Shown in pieces: positions 55,908-63,485 of a DNA stretch of 64,000 nt (its first letter is position 1; every line of letters begins with the position of its first letter). Source of the stretch: Pseudomonas putida. GTDB lineage: Bacteria > Pseudomonadota > Gammaproteobacteria > Pseudomonadales > Pseudomonadaceae. The notes beneath the pieces were generated by a model. That model worked only from the letters and a program-made list of their open reading frames with translations. It was not told the DNA's origin and made no database searches. A program made the position numbers and the translations under genes. Where the stretch lies: assembly GCF_022627325.1 (NCBI RefSeq), contig NZ_JAETZZ010000003.1:186001-250000 (forward strand), read 5' to 3'.

Positions 55908-56423
55908 ATGCTTCGCGCGCTGTTGTTATCCCTACTGATGCTCGCCGCCCCCACCTGGGCGGCCGAGCCCCGCGAACTCGACTGGCCTGCACTGATCCCC
56001 GAAGGCGCGCCGATCATCCCGCCGCAGCTGGCCCCACTGCACGACATGTCGCAGCTGAGCAATGCCCTGTCCGCGGAATCAGCCCCAGCGGCGCGCCAGC
56101 AAGCGCCCGATGCGCCGGTGGTGCCGGAACTGGACGGCCAGCACATCAAACTTCCCGGCTATATCGTGCCGCTGGAGGTCAGCGAAGAAGGTCGCACTAC
56201 CGAGTTTCTGTTGGTGCCCTACTACGGCGCCTGCATCCATGTTCCGCCACCACCCTCCAACCAGATCGTGCATATTTTCAGCGAAATGGGGGTACGCGTC
56301 GAAGACCTGTACCAGCCTTACTGGATTGAAGGAAAGCTGCATGTCAAAGCCTCCAGCAGCGAGCTGGCCGACGCCGGTTACCAGATGGACGCCGAGAAAA
56401 TATACGCTTATGAGCTGAAGTGA
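55908..56423 (+). CDS. DUF3299 periplasmic protein (Zrg cluster)
   Basis: A 171-residue exported protein with signal peptide ending in PTWAAE and the DUF3299 core: VKLPGYIVPLE-type segment (IKLPGYIVPLEVSEEGRTTEFLLVPYYGACIHVPPPPSNQIVHI). The conserved PYYGACIHVPPPP has a single Cys. It is the last gene of the zinc cluster, ten bases after the permease. Confidence 0.88.
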   Translation: MLRALLLSLLMLAAPTWAAEPRELDWPALIPEGAPIIPPQLAPLHDMSQLSNALSAESAPAARQQAPDAPVVPELDGQHIKLPGYIVPLEVSEEGRTTEFLLVPYYGACIHVPPPPSNQIVHIFSEMGVRVEDLYQPYWIEGKLHVKASSSELADAGYQMDAEKIYAYELK

Positions 56424-56453
56424 GAACTGTTTCTAATTCATGAATGCAGTTCT

Positions 56454-56467
56454 TTGAGCTGGGTCAA
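56454..56467. promoter_or_regulatory. ANR (FNR-type) box of ompW
   Basis: TTGAGCTGGGTCAA matches the ANR/FNR consensus TTGAT-N4-ATCAA except at the two inner bases. Its centre (56460.5) is 41.5 bases before a start predicted from TACCAT (56490-56495), the class II activation position. Confidence 0.6.
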
Positions 56468-56532
56468 ACATTACGTTTAGACGGCTCCGTACCATTGGAC
56501 AACTCGATTACTCACGTCCTTTCGGAGCTTCC

Positions 56533-57216
56533 ATGAACAAGTCCTTGCTCGGCGCCTCACTTGTGGCCCTTGCGCTCGCCGCCCCTGCCGCCCACGCCTA
56601 CCAGGCGGGAGACATGATCCTTCGTGCAGGCGCGATCACCACCGCCCCGAACGAAAGCAGCGGCGACCTGAAGTTCGACGGCAACAAGGTGTCGGGCACC
56701 AAGGCGACACTGGACAGCGACACCCAGCTGGGCCTGACCTTCGCCTACATGCTCACCGACCACATCGGCCTCGAACTGCTGGCCGCCACGCCGTTCCAGC
56801 ACACCGTTGGTGTCAAAGGCCTGGGCGGCGGCCTGGACGGCAAGCTGGCCGACATCAAGCAGCTGCCACCGACCCTGTCGCTGCAGTACTACCCGATGGC
56901 GCCCAACTCGCGCTTCCAGCCCTACGCTGGCATCGGTATCAACTACACCCTGTTCTTCGACGAAGACTTGAGCAGCGAGCGCAAGCAACAAGGCTTCAGC
57001 AACCTCGAGCTGCAGGACTCGGTCGGTATCGCCGGCCAACTGGGCATGGACTACATGCTCACGGACAACCTGCTGGTCAACGCCTCGGTGTGGTACGTCG
57101 ATATCGACACCAAGGCCAGCGTCGACGGCCCGAGCGCGCTGGGCTACAGCAAGACCAAGGTCAACGTGGAAGTCGACCCATGGGTCTACATGGTCGGCCT
57201 TGGCTACAAGTTCTGA
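56533..57216 (+). CDS. ompW: Outer-membrane protein OmpW
   Basis: OmpW forms an eight-stranded outer-membrane barrel with a hydrophobic channel. The 227-residue protein has a signal peptide ending in AAHA, the family opening YQAGDMILRAGAI, and the pattern GLEL-AATPFQH; it ends VYMVGLGYKF with terminal Phe. OmpW genes are often oxygen- or stress-regulated, which fits the ANR-type site upstream. Single-gene unit. Confidence 0.95.
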   Translation: MNKSLLGASLVALALAAPAAHAYQAGDMILRAGAITTAPNESSGDLKFDGNKVSGTKATLDSDTQLGLTFAYMLTDHIGLELLAATPFQHTVGVKGLGGGLDGKLADIKQLPPTLSLQYYPMAPNSRFQPYAGIGINYTLFFDEDLSSERKQQGFSNLELQDSVGIAGQLGMDYMLTDNLLVNASVWYVDIDTKASVDGPSALGYSKTKVNVEVDPWVYMVGLGYKF

Positions 57217-57266
57217 CCACTGCGGTGCAAGCCGGCCAAGGCTTGATGGCAGTCAGTTAGCGTTAT

Positions 57267-57287
57267 CAGGGCTGCTACGCAGCCCTG
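57267..57287 (+). terminator. Hairpin after ompW
   Basis: CAGGGCTGC-TAC-GCAGCCCTG forms a perfect 9-bp stem 50 bases after the ompW stop, without a T-run. A REP element follows at once. Confidence 0.55.
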
Positions 57288-57314
57288 TGGAAGCCGGCTA
57301 GCCGGCGATGGGCC
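57287..57314. repeat. REP element between ompW and the epimerase gene
   Basis: GTGGAAGCCGGCTAGCCGGC followed by GATGGGCC matches the REP pattern with an altered loop (TAG). Confidence 0.75.
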
Positions 57315-57329
57315 TCAAAGCCCCCTGAG

Positions 57330-58262
57330 TCAGGCCTTGCCGAGCAAACGAGCCAGGCCTTCTTCCATCGAGGTCGGCTGCGGGAAGTCGAACCGGGCCA
57401 GCAAGCGCTGGTTATCCGCGCGCGAATGGCGGATATCACCCGAGCGCGCGGGGCCATAGCTGATCGCCGGCAGGCTGCCCACCACCGTTTCCAGTGCCTT
57501 GAGCAACTGGTTGAGCGAGGTTGCCTGGTTCAGGCCGATGTTCACCGCGCCCTCTTCCACCTGCGCCATTTCCAGCGCTTGCACCATCACCTGCACCAGA
57601 TCGCCGACATAAAGGAAATCGCGGGTCTGCTCGCCGTCGCCAAACACGGTGATCGGCAGCCCCTGGGTCGCTCGCTCGCTGAAGATGCTGATCACCCCGG
57701 AGTACGGCGAGGATGGGTCCTGGCGCGGCCCGAAGATATTGAAGAAGCGGAACACCACCGGCTCCAGCCCATGCTGGCGACGGTAGAAGTCCAGGTACTG
57801 CTCACTGGCCAGCTTGTCCACCGCATAGGGGGTCAGCGGCGCCTTGGGCGTCTCCTCGGCAATCGACTGGCCTTCGCCGTTGTTGCCATACACGGCCGCG
57901 CTGGAGGCGAACAGCACCCGGCGCACACCCTGCAGGCGCATGGCCTCACAGATATTCAGGGTGCCGATGAAATTGCTCTGGTGGGTCTTTACCGGGTCTT
58001 CGACCGAGGCCTGCACCGAAGCCACAGCAGCCAAGTGGACCACTGCGCTGCAACCGGTCGCGGCGCGCTGAACCAGTGCGGCATCGGCAACATCGCCTTC
58101 GACCAGCTCGAGGCGCGGGTTGCCCAGTTGCAGGTTGTCGCGCTTGCCAGTGGACAGGTCGTCGAGCACACGCACCGCGTAGCCTTTAGCCAGCAACGCA
58201 TCGCACAGGTGGGAGCCAATGAAGCCGGCACCGCCGGTGATCAGGATGGGGGCGTCAGCCAT
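57330..58262 (-). CDS. NAD-dependent epimerase/dehydratase (GalE-like)
   Basis: A 310-residue extended SDR: NAD loop ITGGAGFIGSHL, LDDLSTG, and the catalytic Tyr-Lys in TPYAVDKLASEQY. It is close to UDP-glucose/N-acetylhexosamine 4-epimerases that supply envelope polysaccharide; the exact sugar is not readable. The start overlaps the end of the upstream RmlD-like gene by eight bases, so they form a pair. Confidence 0.88.
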   Translation of the reverse strand: MADAPILITGGAGFIGSHLCDALLAKGYAVRVLDDLSTGKRDNLQLGNPRLELVEGDVADAALVQRAATGCSAVVHLAAVASVQASVEDPVKTHQSNFIGTLNICEAMRLQGVRRVLFASSAAVYGNNGEGQSIAEETPKAPLTPYAVDKLASEQYLDFYRRQHGLEPVVFRFFNIFGPRQDPSSPYSGVISIFSERATQGLPITVFGDGEQTRDFLYVGDLVQVMVQALEMAQVEEGAVNIGLNQATSLNQLLKALETVVGSLPAISYGPARSGDIRHSRADNQRLLARFDFPQPTSMEEGLARLLGKA

Positions 58263-59139
58263 GGCGGTAGAATCGGTCCAGTAAAGGCGGCAGGCCGGCG
58301 CGCCAGGCACGCGGCTTGATGCCGAAGGTATGAAGGATTTTCTTGCAGGCCAGCACTGCGTTCTGTGGTTCTTCACTGGCATCCGGGCGGGCGGCATGGG
58401 CCTGCGCGGTCGGCGCCTGCACGGCCAGCTGGCGGTGCTGCCCGGCCTCGGCCAGGATCGCCTGGCCCAGCGCCAGCGGCGTGGTCGCCTCGTTACCGGC
58501 GTAGTGGTATGTGCCCCACAGCGGCGCGGTGCAATCGAGCTGCTTGAGCACCGACAGGATCACCCGTGCGGCATCGTCGACCGGCGTCGGGTTACCGCGA
58601 CGGTCATCGGCCAGCAGCAGTTCCTGTGGCTGCTCGGCGCGGGTAAGGAAGCGGCCCAAGGCACCGTCGATGCTCTCGTCCAGCAGCCAGCCAAAGCGCA
58701 GCAGCACATGCTGCGGGCACGCCGCACGCACGCTCTGCTCGATGCGCCACAACGCCTGACCACGCAGGCCCAACGGCACCGGCTCATCCTTTTCGCTATA
58801 CGCCGTGGCACGCGAGCCATCGAACACCCGGTAGCTGGAAGGCTGCACCAGGGTGATCTGGTGGTGCTGGCACAGCTCCGCCAGCCGCTCCACCGACCGC
58901 TCCTGCTGAGCCAGGCGCTGTTCGCTGACCGACTCGGCCTGGAACCAGTCGAAGTAGTAAGCCAGGTTGACCAAGGCGTCAGGGCGATGATCGTCGAGCA
59001 GCTGGGTCAGGCTGGCCGGCGTCCAGCCGTCTTCCGGCGGGCGCGGCGCCAGAAATGCGATGTCCTCCTCGGCCCCGAGACGAATCAGCGCTTGCCCAAG
59101 GGCATTGCCACCACCCAACAGCATCAGGCGCATACGCAT
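58255..59139 (-). CDS. RmlD-like sugar nucleotide-binding protein (SDR fold)
   Basis: A 294-residue protein of the RmlD substrate-binding family. The N-terminal MRMRLMLLGGGNALGQALIRLG is a modified Rossmann loop; LVNLAYYFDWFQ and RFGWLLDESIDGALGRFL follow. The usual Tyr-x-x-x-Lys is not evident, so it may be non-catalytic or use an altered site. It is translated with the epimerase downstream. The 238 bases upstream, to 59377, contain no other gene. Confidence 0.8.
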   Translation of the reverse strand: MRMRLMLLGGGNALGQALIRLGAEEDIAFLAPRPPEDGWTPASLTQLLDDHRPDALVNLAYYFDWFQAESVSEQRLAQQERSVERLAELCQHHQITLVQPSSYRVFDGSRATAYSEKDEPVPLGLRGQALWRIEQSVRAACPQHVLLRFGWLLDESIDGALGRFLTRAEQPQELLLADDRRGNPTPVDDAARVILSVLKQLDCTAPLWGTYHYAGNEATTPLALGQAILAEAGQHRQLAVQAPTAQAHAARPDASEEPQNAVLACKKILHTFGIKPRAWRAGLPPLLDRFYRHG

Positions 59140-59377
59140 AGAGTCAGCAGATCCGAACAGGTTGATGAGGGAAAGGGGTCATTTTGCGGTTTCCAGGCGG
59201 GGAAGTCCAACCCTGAGGTTGACAGCACTGCCTGCGTAAGACGATTCCTACCATAGCAACGGACATTCCCCACGAATCGCAAGAGCGCGGCCCTACATCC
59301 GCGGTAAAAAATATCGAGTTAGATAGTCAGCACCCTAAAAACAAGTTCCACCTTCCCCTACATACAAAGAAATAACA

Positions 59378-59644
59378 ATGACAGGGTTAAACTCAAAGTC
59401 CAGATCTCAGATCCTCAATCTCACATTCAACAAACCGCCAGCCAGCACCGACTTCTTACCAAGCCCTGACTCCGCAATATTGATCAACAATAGCCAGGCA
59501 CTTCATGCTCCCGACATTATCAAGGACAACCGAAGATTGCTGGTTCGACTATTCGGGTATTCACCGGATGCAAGGCCAGTGACTTTACAACAAGATCCAC
59601 TGCTCGTACGCGGCCAAGGCGGGGGAAATATAAATGGAGATTGA
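59378..59644 (+). CDS. Small protein of unknown function (88 residues)
   Basis: An 88-residue polar protein, MTGLNSKSRSQILNLTFN at the start and GQGGGNINGD at the end, with no signal peptide or membrane helix. Base composition here is lower in GC than the surrounding genes. Its stop overlaps the start of a 38-codon membrane-protein frame, which supports it being real. No family recognised. Confidence 0.5.
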   Translation: MTGLNSKSRSQILNLTFNKPPASTDFLPSPDSAILINNSQALHAPDIIKDNRRLLVRLFGYSPDARPVTLQQDPLLVRGQGGGNINGD

Positions 59645-59750
59645 AGTTTCATTACTCTTATCGCTGCTGATCACTTTTTGCTGCCTGGTGTCATTGAAGC
59701 GGCTACTCAGCGAGGCGCATCCGGTTGGGGAGTGGTTGCGACAACTTTGA
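59634..59750 (+). CDS. Small single-span membrane protein (38 residues)
   Basis: ATG at 59634, with GGGGGAA upstream, encodes 38 residues: a short acidic N-terminus (MEIEVS), a hydrophobic helix (LLLSLLITFCCLVSL), and a basic/amphipathic tail (KRLLSEAHPVGEWLRQL). The orientation is probably N-out, C-in. It overlaps the 88-residue gene by eleven bases in another frame. It is too short for routine gene finders. Confidence 0.5.
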   Translation: MEIEVSLLLSLLITFCCLVSLKRLLSEAHPVGEWLRQL

Positions 59751-59882
59751 GCCTTCATTGAACAGGCAATGAGCCGGGAGTCCGGCCCCTTCCCAACCGG
59801 TGCGGCCCCGGCAAAGTTGGCCCACCAACTGGCTATTTACTTCTCAGAGGTCACCGGCGGCAATACCTGTACAAGCGCTCAT

Positions 59883-60692
59883 CTATTCGATTTCGAACAA
59901 CCCGTTACTGAGCGGGCCCACACTCAACCGCTCACGCACATCGTCATCGATGCGCGGATCATCCGGTCGATACAGCTTCACCTGCCGGTAGGCATTGATG
60001 CGATTGATCTCCTCACCCAGGTACTCCCACACCACGCGGGTGCAGGCCGGGTTGCGCCGGTCGCCGCTGGAGACGCCGGTCTTCAGGCCGTTCAAGCGGG
60101 TGATGCGGCTTTTGAAGCTGGGGATGAGGATGGTCTGGCTCATCTCGTTCAGGGTCAGCGACTCGTAGTCGATGAGAAACATCCGGTCCTGCAGCTGAAA
60201 CGCCGCGCCCAGGTAGCGGCAACGCACCTCGGCATGCAGGTCAGTAGCGCTCGAGCGCTCCTGGCGCTCCTGGCGTTCGAACAGGAAGCGGCCGCGCTCC
60301 TCGCGCAGGTGCACCAGCGACACCAGGATCGTGCCGGGTACCGACATGCAGTTGGAGTACTCGAAGTAGTAGCCGCAATAGCGCGACAGGTTGCCGGCGT
60401 GCTCGTGCAGCGGGCGGAACAGCTCGCTGATCGGGTCGCTGGGCTGGTCGGCCAAAGCCGATACCCGGGCCCCGATCAAGCGGGCGAACTGTTCGGGTGG
60501 CAAATTCAGCTCGTAATCCTCGACACCGAAGAAATCACCGATGCGTTTGAGGTTGAACGCTGTCGGACGGCTCTGCCCGCTCAGGTACTTGTTGAACTGC
60601 GCGCGGTTGATCGACAGCTGGCGGCAAACTTCGGAGATAGAGCGGTAGTGGCTGCAGGCCAATTTGAGATTGCTAGCGAAATGATCGCTCAT
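59883..60692 (-). CDS. XRE-family transcriptional regulator
   Basis: A 269-residue regulator with an N-terminal HTH (SISEVCRQLSINRAQFNKYLSGQSRPTAFNLKRIGDFFGVEDYEL) and a larger C-terminal domain with an aromatic stretch (RYCGYYFEYSN) that may bind an effector. It is divergent from the AGCS symporter gene and may control it. Start at 60692; an ATG three codons upstream (60701) is possible, and the frame stays open much further through non-coding sequence. Confidence 0.85.
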   Translation of the reverse strand: MSDHFASNLKLACSHYRSISEVCRQLSINRAQFNKYLSGQSRPTAFNLKRIGDFFGVEDYELNLPPEQFARLIGARVSALADQPSDPISELFRPLHEHAGNLSRYCGYYFEYSNCMSVPGTILVSLVHLREERGRFLFERQERQERSSATDLHAEVRCRYLGAAFQLQDRMFLIDYESLTLNEMSQTILIPSFKSRITRLNGLKTGVSSGDRRNPACTRVVWEYLGEEINRINAYRQVKLYRPDDPRIDDDVRERLSVGPLSNGLFEIE

Positions 60693-60729
60693 TTTAGGCA
60701 TCCAGGGTGACGCGAATGGCGCAAGTGTA

Positions 60730-60746
60730 GCATCAAGTCGCATCAA
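60730..60746. promoter_or_regulatory. Direct repeat between the XRE regulator and symporter genes
   Basis: GCATCAA occurs at 60730-60736 and again at 60740-60746, a 10-base period that puts both copies on one DNA face. It could be an operator for the adjacent regulator. Confidence 0.3.
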
Positions 60747-60869
60747 CTCAGAGCAACCAGCGAAATTGTAACCACTCTTGTCATGGCCAACCATGCGCCC
60801 CAACGATAGCGGTGCGCCTGCCGTCCGCTGGTCTTTCACGCGAAGAATAAGAATCGAGGTCATTTTCCA

Positions 60870-62312
60870 ATGCTCGAAGCACTCAACGATTTCCTTTCGG
60901 GGAAGCTTCTCATCGTGCTGATCGTCGGTCTCGGCGGTTACTTCACCATCCGCTCGCGGTTCGTACAGTTCCGCCATTTCGCCCACATGTTCAGTGTGTT
61001 CAAGGAATCGCTGCGTGGCCAGGCAGGCCAGTTGAGCTCCTTCCAGGCCCTGATGCTGAGCCTGGCCGGCCGCGTCGGCGCCGGTAACATCGCCGGTGTC
61101 GGCATCGCCGTGACCCTGGGTGGCCCGGGCGCCGTGTTCTGGATGTGGGTCACCGCCTTGGTGGGCATGGCCAGCAGCTTCTTCGAATGCACCCTGGCCC
61201 AGGTGTACAAGCGCGCCGATGGCGATGGCCTGTACCGTGGTGGCCCGGCCTACTACATCCTGCACGGCCTGAAGCTCAGGAGCATGGCCATCGTGTTCTC
61301 GATCCTGCTGCTGGTCACCTACGGCTTCGCCTTCATGGGCCTGCAGTCGTACACCGTGACACACTCGCTACAGAACGCTTTCGGCTTTGACCCAAGCCAC
61401 ACCGGTATCGCCCTGGCGGTGCTGCTGGCCATCGTGTTCCTGGGCGGCATCAAGCGTATCGCTGCGGTCTCCGACCTGCTGGTACCGGTCAAGACCCTGG
61501 CCTACATCGCCGTAACCTTGTACGTGATCGGCACCCAGATCGAACACGTGCCGGCCATGCTGGAAACCATCTTCAAGAGCGCCTTCGGTCTGGACCCTGC
61601 ATTCGCCGGCCTGCTCGGCAGCGCCATCGTCATGGGCGTGAAACGCGGCGTGTTCGCCAACGAAGCAGGCTTGGGCAGTGCGCCCAACGTTGCTGCCGTG
61701 GCAGCCGTGAAACACCCGGGCGCACAAGGCGTGGTCCAGGCATTCAGCGTGTTCCTCGACACCTTCCTGATCTGCACCTGCACCGCCCTGCTGATTCTGT
61801 TGTCTGGCTTCTATACTCCGGGCTTCGAAGGTGACGGTATCGTCCTGACCCAGAACTCGCTGGCCGCGGTGGTCGGTGACTGGGGCCGCCTGTTCGTCAG
61901 CGTCGCGCTGTCGCTCTTCGTCTTCACCTGCATCCTCTACAACTACTACCTGGGTGAGAACAGCCTGCAGTTCCTCAGCCGCAACCGCGTGGTATTGCTG
62001 GTGTTCCGTGGCCTGGTGCTGGCGCTGGTGGTATGGGGCTCGGTACAGGACCTGACGACCGTGTTCGCATTCGCCGACATCACCATGACCTGCCTGGCCT
62101 TCGTCAACCTGGTCGCCCTGGCCCTGCTGTTCAAGGTCGGCTTGCGCGTGATGCGCGATTACGATGACCAGCGCAAAGCCGGCATCAAGCAGCCTGTGTT
62201 CGACTCGAGCAAATTCGCCGACCTGGACCTGGACCGCGACGCCTGGCCGGCCAATCCTCAGGCCGAAACTGCCGCTGACACGACCGTCGGCCAAGTTCAG
62301 CCGCAGCGCTGA
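60870..62312 (+). CDS. Sodium:alanine/glycine symporter family protein (AGCS)
   Basis: A 480-residue inner-membrane symporter with about eleven helices. AGCS signatures are clear: LMLSLAGRVGAGNIAGVGIAVTLGGPGAVFWMWVTALVGMASSFFECTLAQ near the N-terminus and VMGVKRGVFANEAGLGSAPNVAA in the middle. It imports small amino acids with Na+; the substrate is probably alanine or glycine. It is divergent from the XRE regulator and is followed by an asparaginase. Confidence 0.94.
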   Translation: MLEALNDFLSGKLLIVLIVGLGGYFTIRSRFVQFRHFAHMFSVFKESLRGQAGQLSSFQALMLSLAGRVGAGNIAGVGIAVTLGGPGAVFWMWVTALVGMASSFFECTLAQVYKRADGDGLYRGGPAYYILHGLKLRSMAIVFSILLLVTYGFAFMGLQSYTVTHSLQNAFGFDPSHTGIALAVLLAIVFLGGIKRIAAVSDLLVPVKTLAYIAVTLYVIGTQIEHVPAMLETIFKSAFGLDPAFAGLLGSAIVMGVKRGVFANEAGLGSAPNVAAVAAVKHPGAQGVVQAFSVFLDTFLICTCTALLILLSGFYTPGFEGDGIVLTQNSLAAVVGDWGRLFVSVALSLFVFTCILYNYYLGENSLQFLSRNRVVLLVFRGLVLALVVWGSVQDLTTVFAFADITMTCLAFVNLVALALLFKVGLRVMRDYDDQRKAGIKQPVFDSSKFADLDLDRDAWPANPQAETAADTTVGQVQPQR

Positions 62313-62326
62313 TATCCTCGCCTGCC

Positions 62327-62351
62327 CAGCCGCCCCATTCGCGGGCGGCTG
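62327..62351 (+). terminator. Hairpin after the AGCS symporter gene
   Basis: CAGCCGCCC and GGGCGGCTG form a 9-bp stem around CATTCGC, 14 bases after the stop. There is no strong T-run. Confidence 0.5.
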
Positions 62352-62384
62352 CCTACTCTCCGCTCACCGCTACGGATGCTTTCC

Positions 62385-63374
62385 ATGCGTGCAGTCAAGA
62401 ATCTTCTCGTCCTCTACACCGGGGGCACCATCGGCATGCTCGAAACCGCCGAAGGACTGGCACCGGCCGGTGGTTTCGATGCGCGAATGCGCGAACACTT
62501 CGCCCAACTGAGCGATGCACCCCAGCTGCAGTGGACGCTGCAGGAAATGAACCCACTGCTCGACAGTGCCAACATGCAGCAGCACAACTGGCTGGCAATG
62601 CGTGATGCCATCGTCGATGCAGTGGACAATGACGGCCACGATGGCGTGCTGGTGCTGCATGGCACCGATACCCTCGCCCACAGCGCGGCGGCGTTGTCGT
62701 TCCTGCTGCTGGGCCTGCCGGTACCCGTACTGCTGACCGGGTCTATGTTGCCGGCCGGTGCACCGGGCAGTGATGCCTGGGACAACCTGTGCGGTGCCCT
62801 GCACCAGTTCGAACAAGGCCTTGAGGATGGCGTACAGCTGTACTTCCATGGCCAGCTGCTGCCGGGCTGCCGCGCCTCGAAGCTTCGCAGCGAAGCGTTC
62901 GACGCCTTCGCCGCGTTGCCACGTCATCGTGAAGGCGAGCGGGCGAGCGACGTACCGACCAAGTTGGGTTATCGCCAGCAGCGCCAGCCGGTGAACCTCG
63001 CGGTGATGCCGGTATTCCCGGGGTTGCAGGCCGAACACCTGCGTGCGCTGCTCGACACCGGGGTGCAAGGGCTGCTGCTGGAGTGTTACGGCAGCGGCAC
63101 CGGGCCGTCGGATGACCAGGCCCTGCTCGACGTGCTGCGCTCTGCGCGCCAACGTGGGGTGATGCTGGTTGCCATCAGCCAGTGCCCAGAGGGTTCGGTG
63201 GTGTTTGATACCTATGCAGCGGGCAACCGCCTGCGTGGTGCCGGCCTGGTCAGTGGCGGTGGCATGACCCGTGAGGCGGCGCTGGGTAAGCTGTTTGCGC
63301 TGCTGGGCGCGGGGCTGGATGCAGAGGCTGCAGAGCCGTGGTTTGCGCTGGACCTGTGCGGCGAGCGCGCGTGA
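62385..63374 (+). CDS. L-asparaginase, type I-like
   Basis: A 329-residue asparaginase. The first catalytic Thr is in LYTGGTIGMLET and the second in VLHGTDTLAHSAAAL; the C-terminal GLLLECYGSGTGPSD is typical. There is no signal peptide, so it is cytoplasmic. The ATG at 62385 is preferred, with GGAT upstream; 62376 is also possible. It may share a transcript with the symporter. Confidence 0.92.
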   Translation: MRAVKNLLVLYTGGTIGMLETAEGLAPAGGFDARMREHFAQLSDAPQLQWTLQEMNPLLDSANMQQHNWLAMRDAIVDAVDNDGHDGVLVLHGTDTLAHSAAALSFLLLGLPVPVLLTGSMLPAGAPGSDAWDNLCGALHQFEQGLEDGVQLYFHGQLLPGCRASKLRSEAFDAFAALPRHREGERASDVPTKLGYRQQRQPVNLAVMPVFPGLQAEHLRALLDTGVQGLLLECYGSGTGPSDDQALLDVLRSARQRGVMLVAISQCPEGSVVFDTYAAGNRLRGAGLVSGGGMTREAALGKLFALLGAGLDAEAAEPWFALDLCGERA

Positions 63375-63383
63375 CCAGGAAAT

Positions 63384-63479
63384 TGGCGGAAGGCAGCGGG
63401 AGTCGAACCTGCCCGGGAACGGCTGCCGTCCCCAACCGGGTTTGAAGCCCGGCCGCGCCACCGGGCGCGATTGCCTTCC
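63384..63479 (-). tRNA. selC: tRNA-Sec (anticodon TCA)
   Basis: A 96-base minus-strand gene starting GGAAGGCAATCGCGCCCGGT and ending in CCTTCC-G-CCA. It has the long acceptor stem (GGAAGGCA with TGCCTTCC), a long variable arm, the T-loop GGTTCGACTCC, and the anticodon loop CTTCAAA giving UCA, which reads UGA as selenocysteine. CCA is encoded. It lies next to selB. Confidence 0.95.
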
Positions 63480-63485
63480 TTGAAC

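Noticed and set aside
59883..61364. 493-codon minus-strand frame extending the XRE regulator
   Set aside because: The extension crosses the divergent promoter gap and the start of the AGCS gene; the HTH fits a start at 60692 or 60701.
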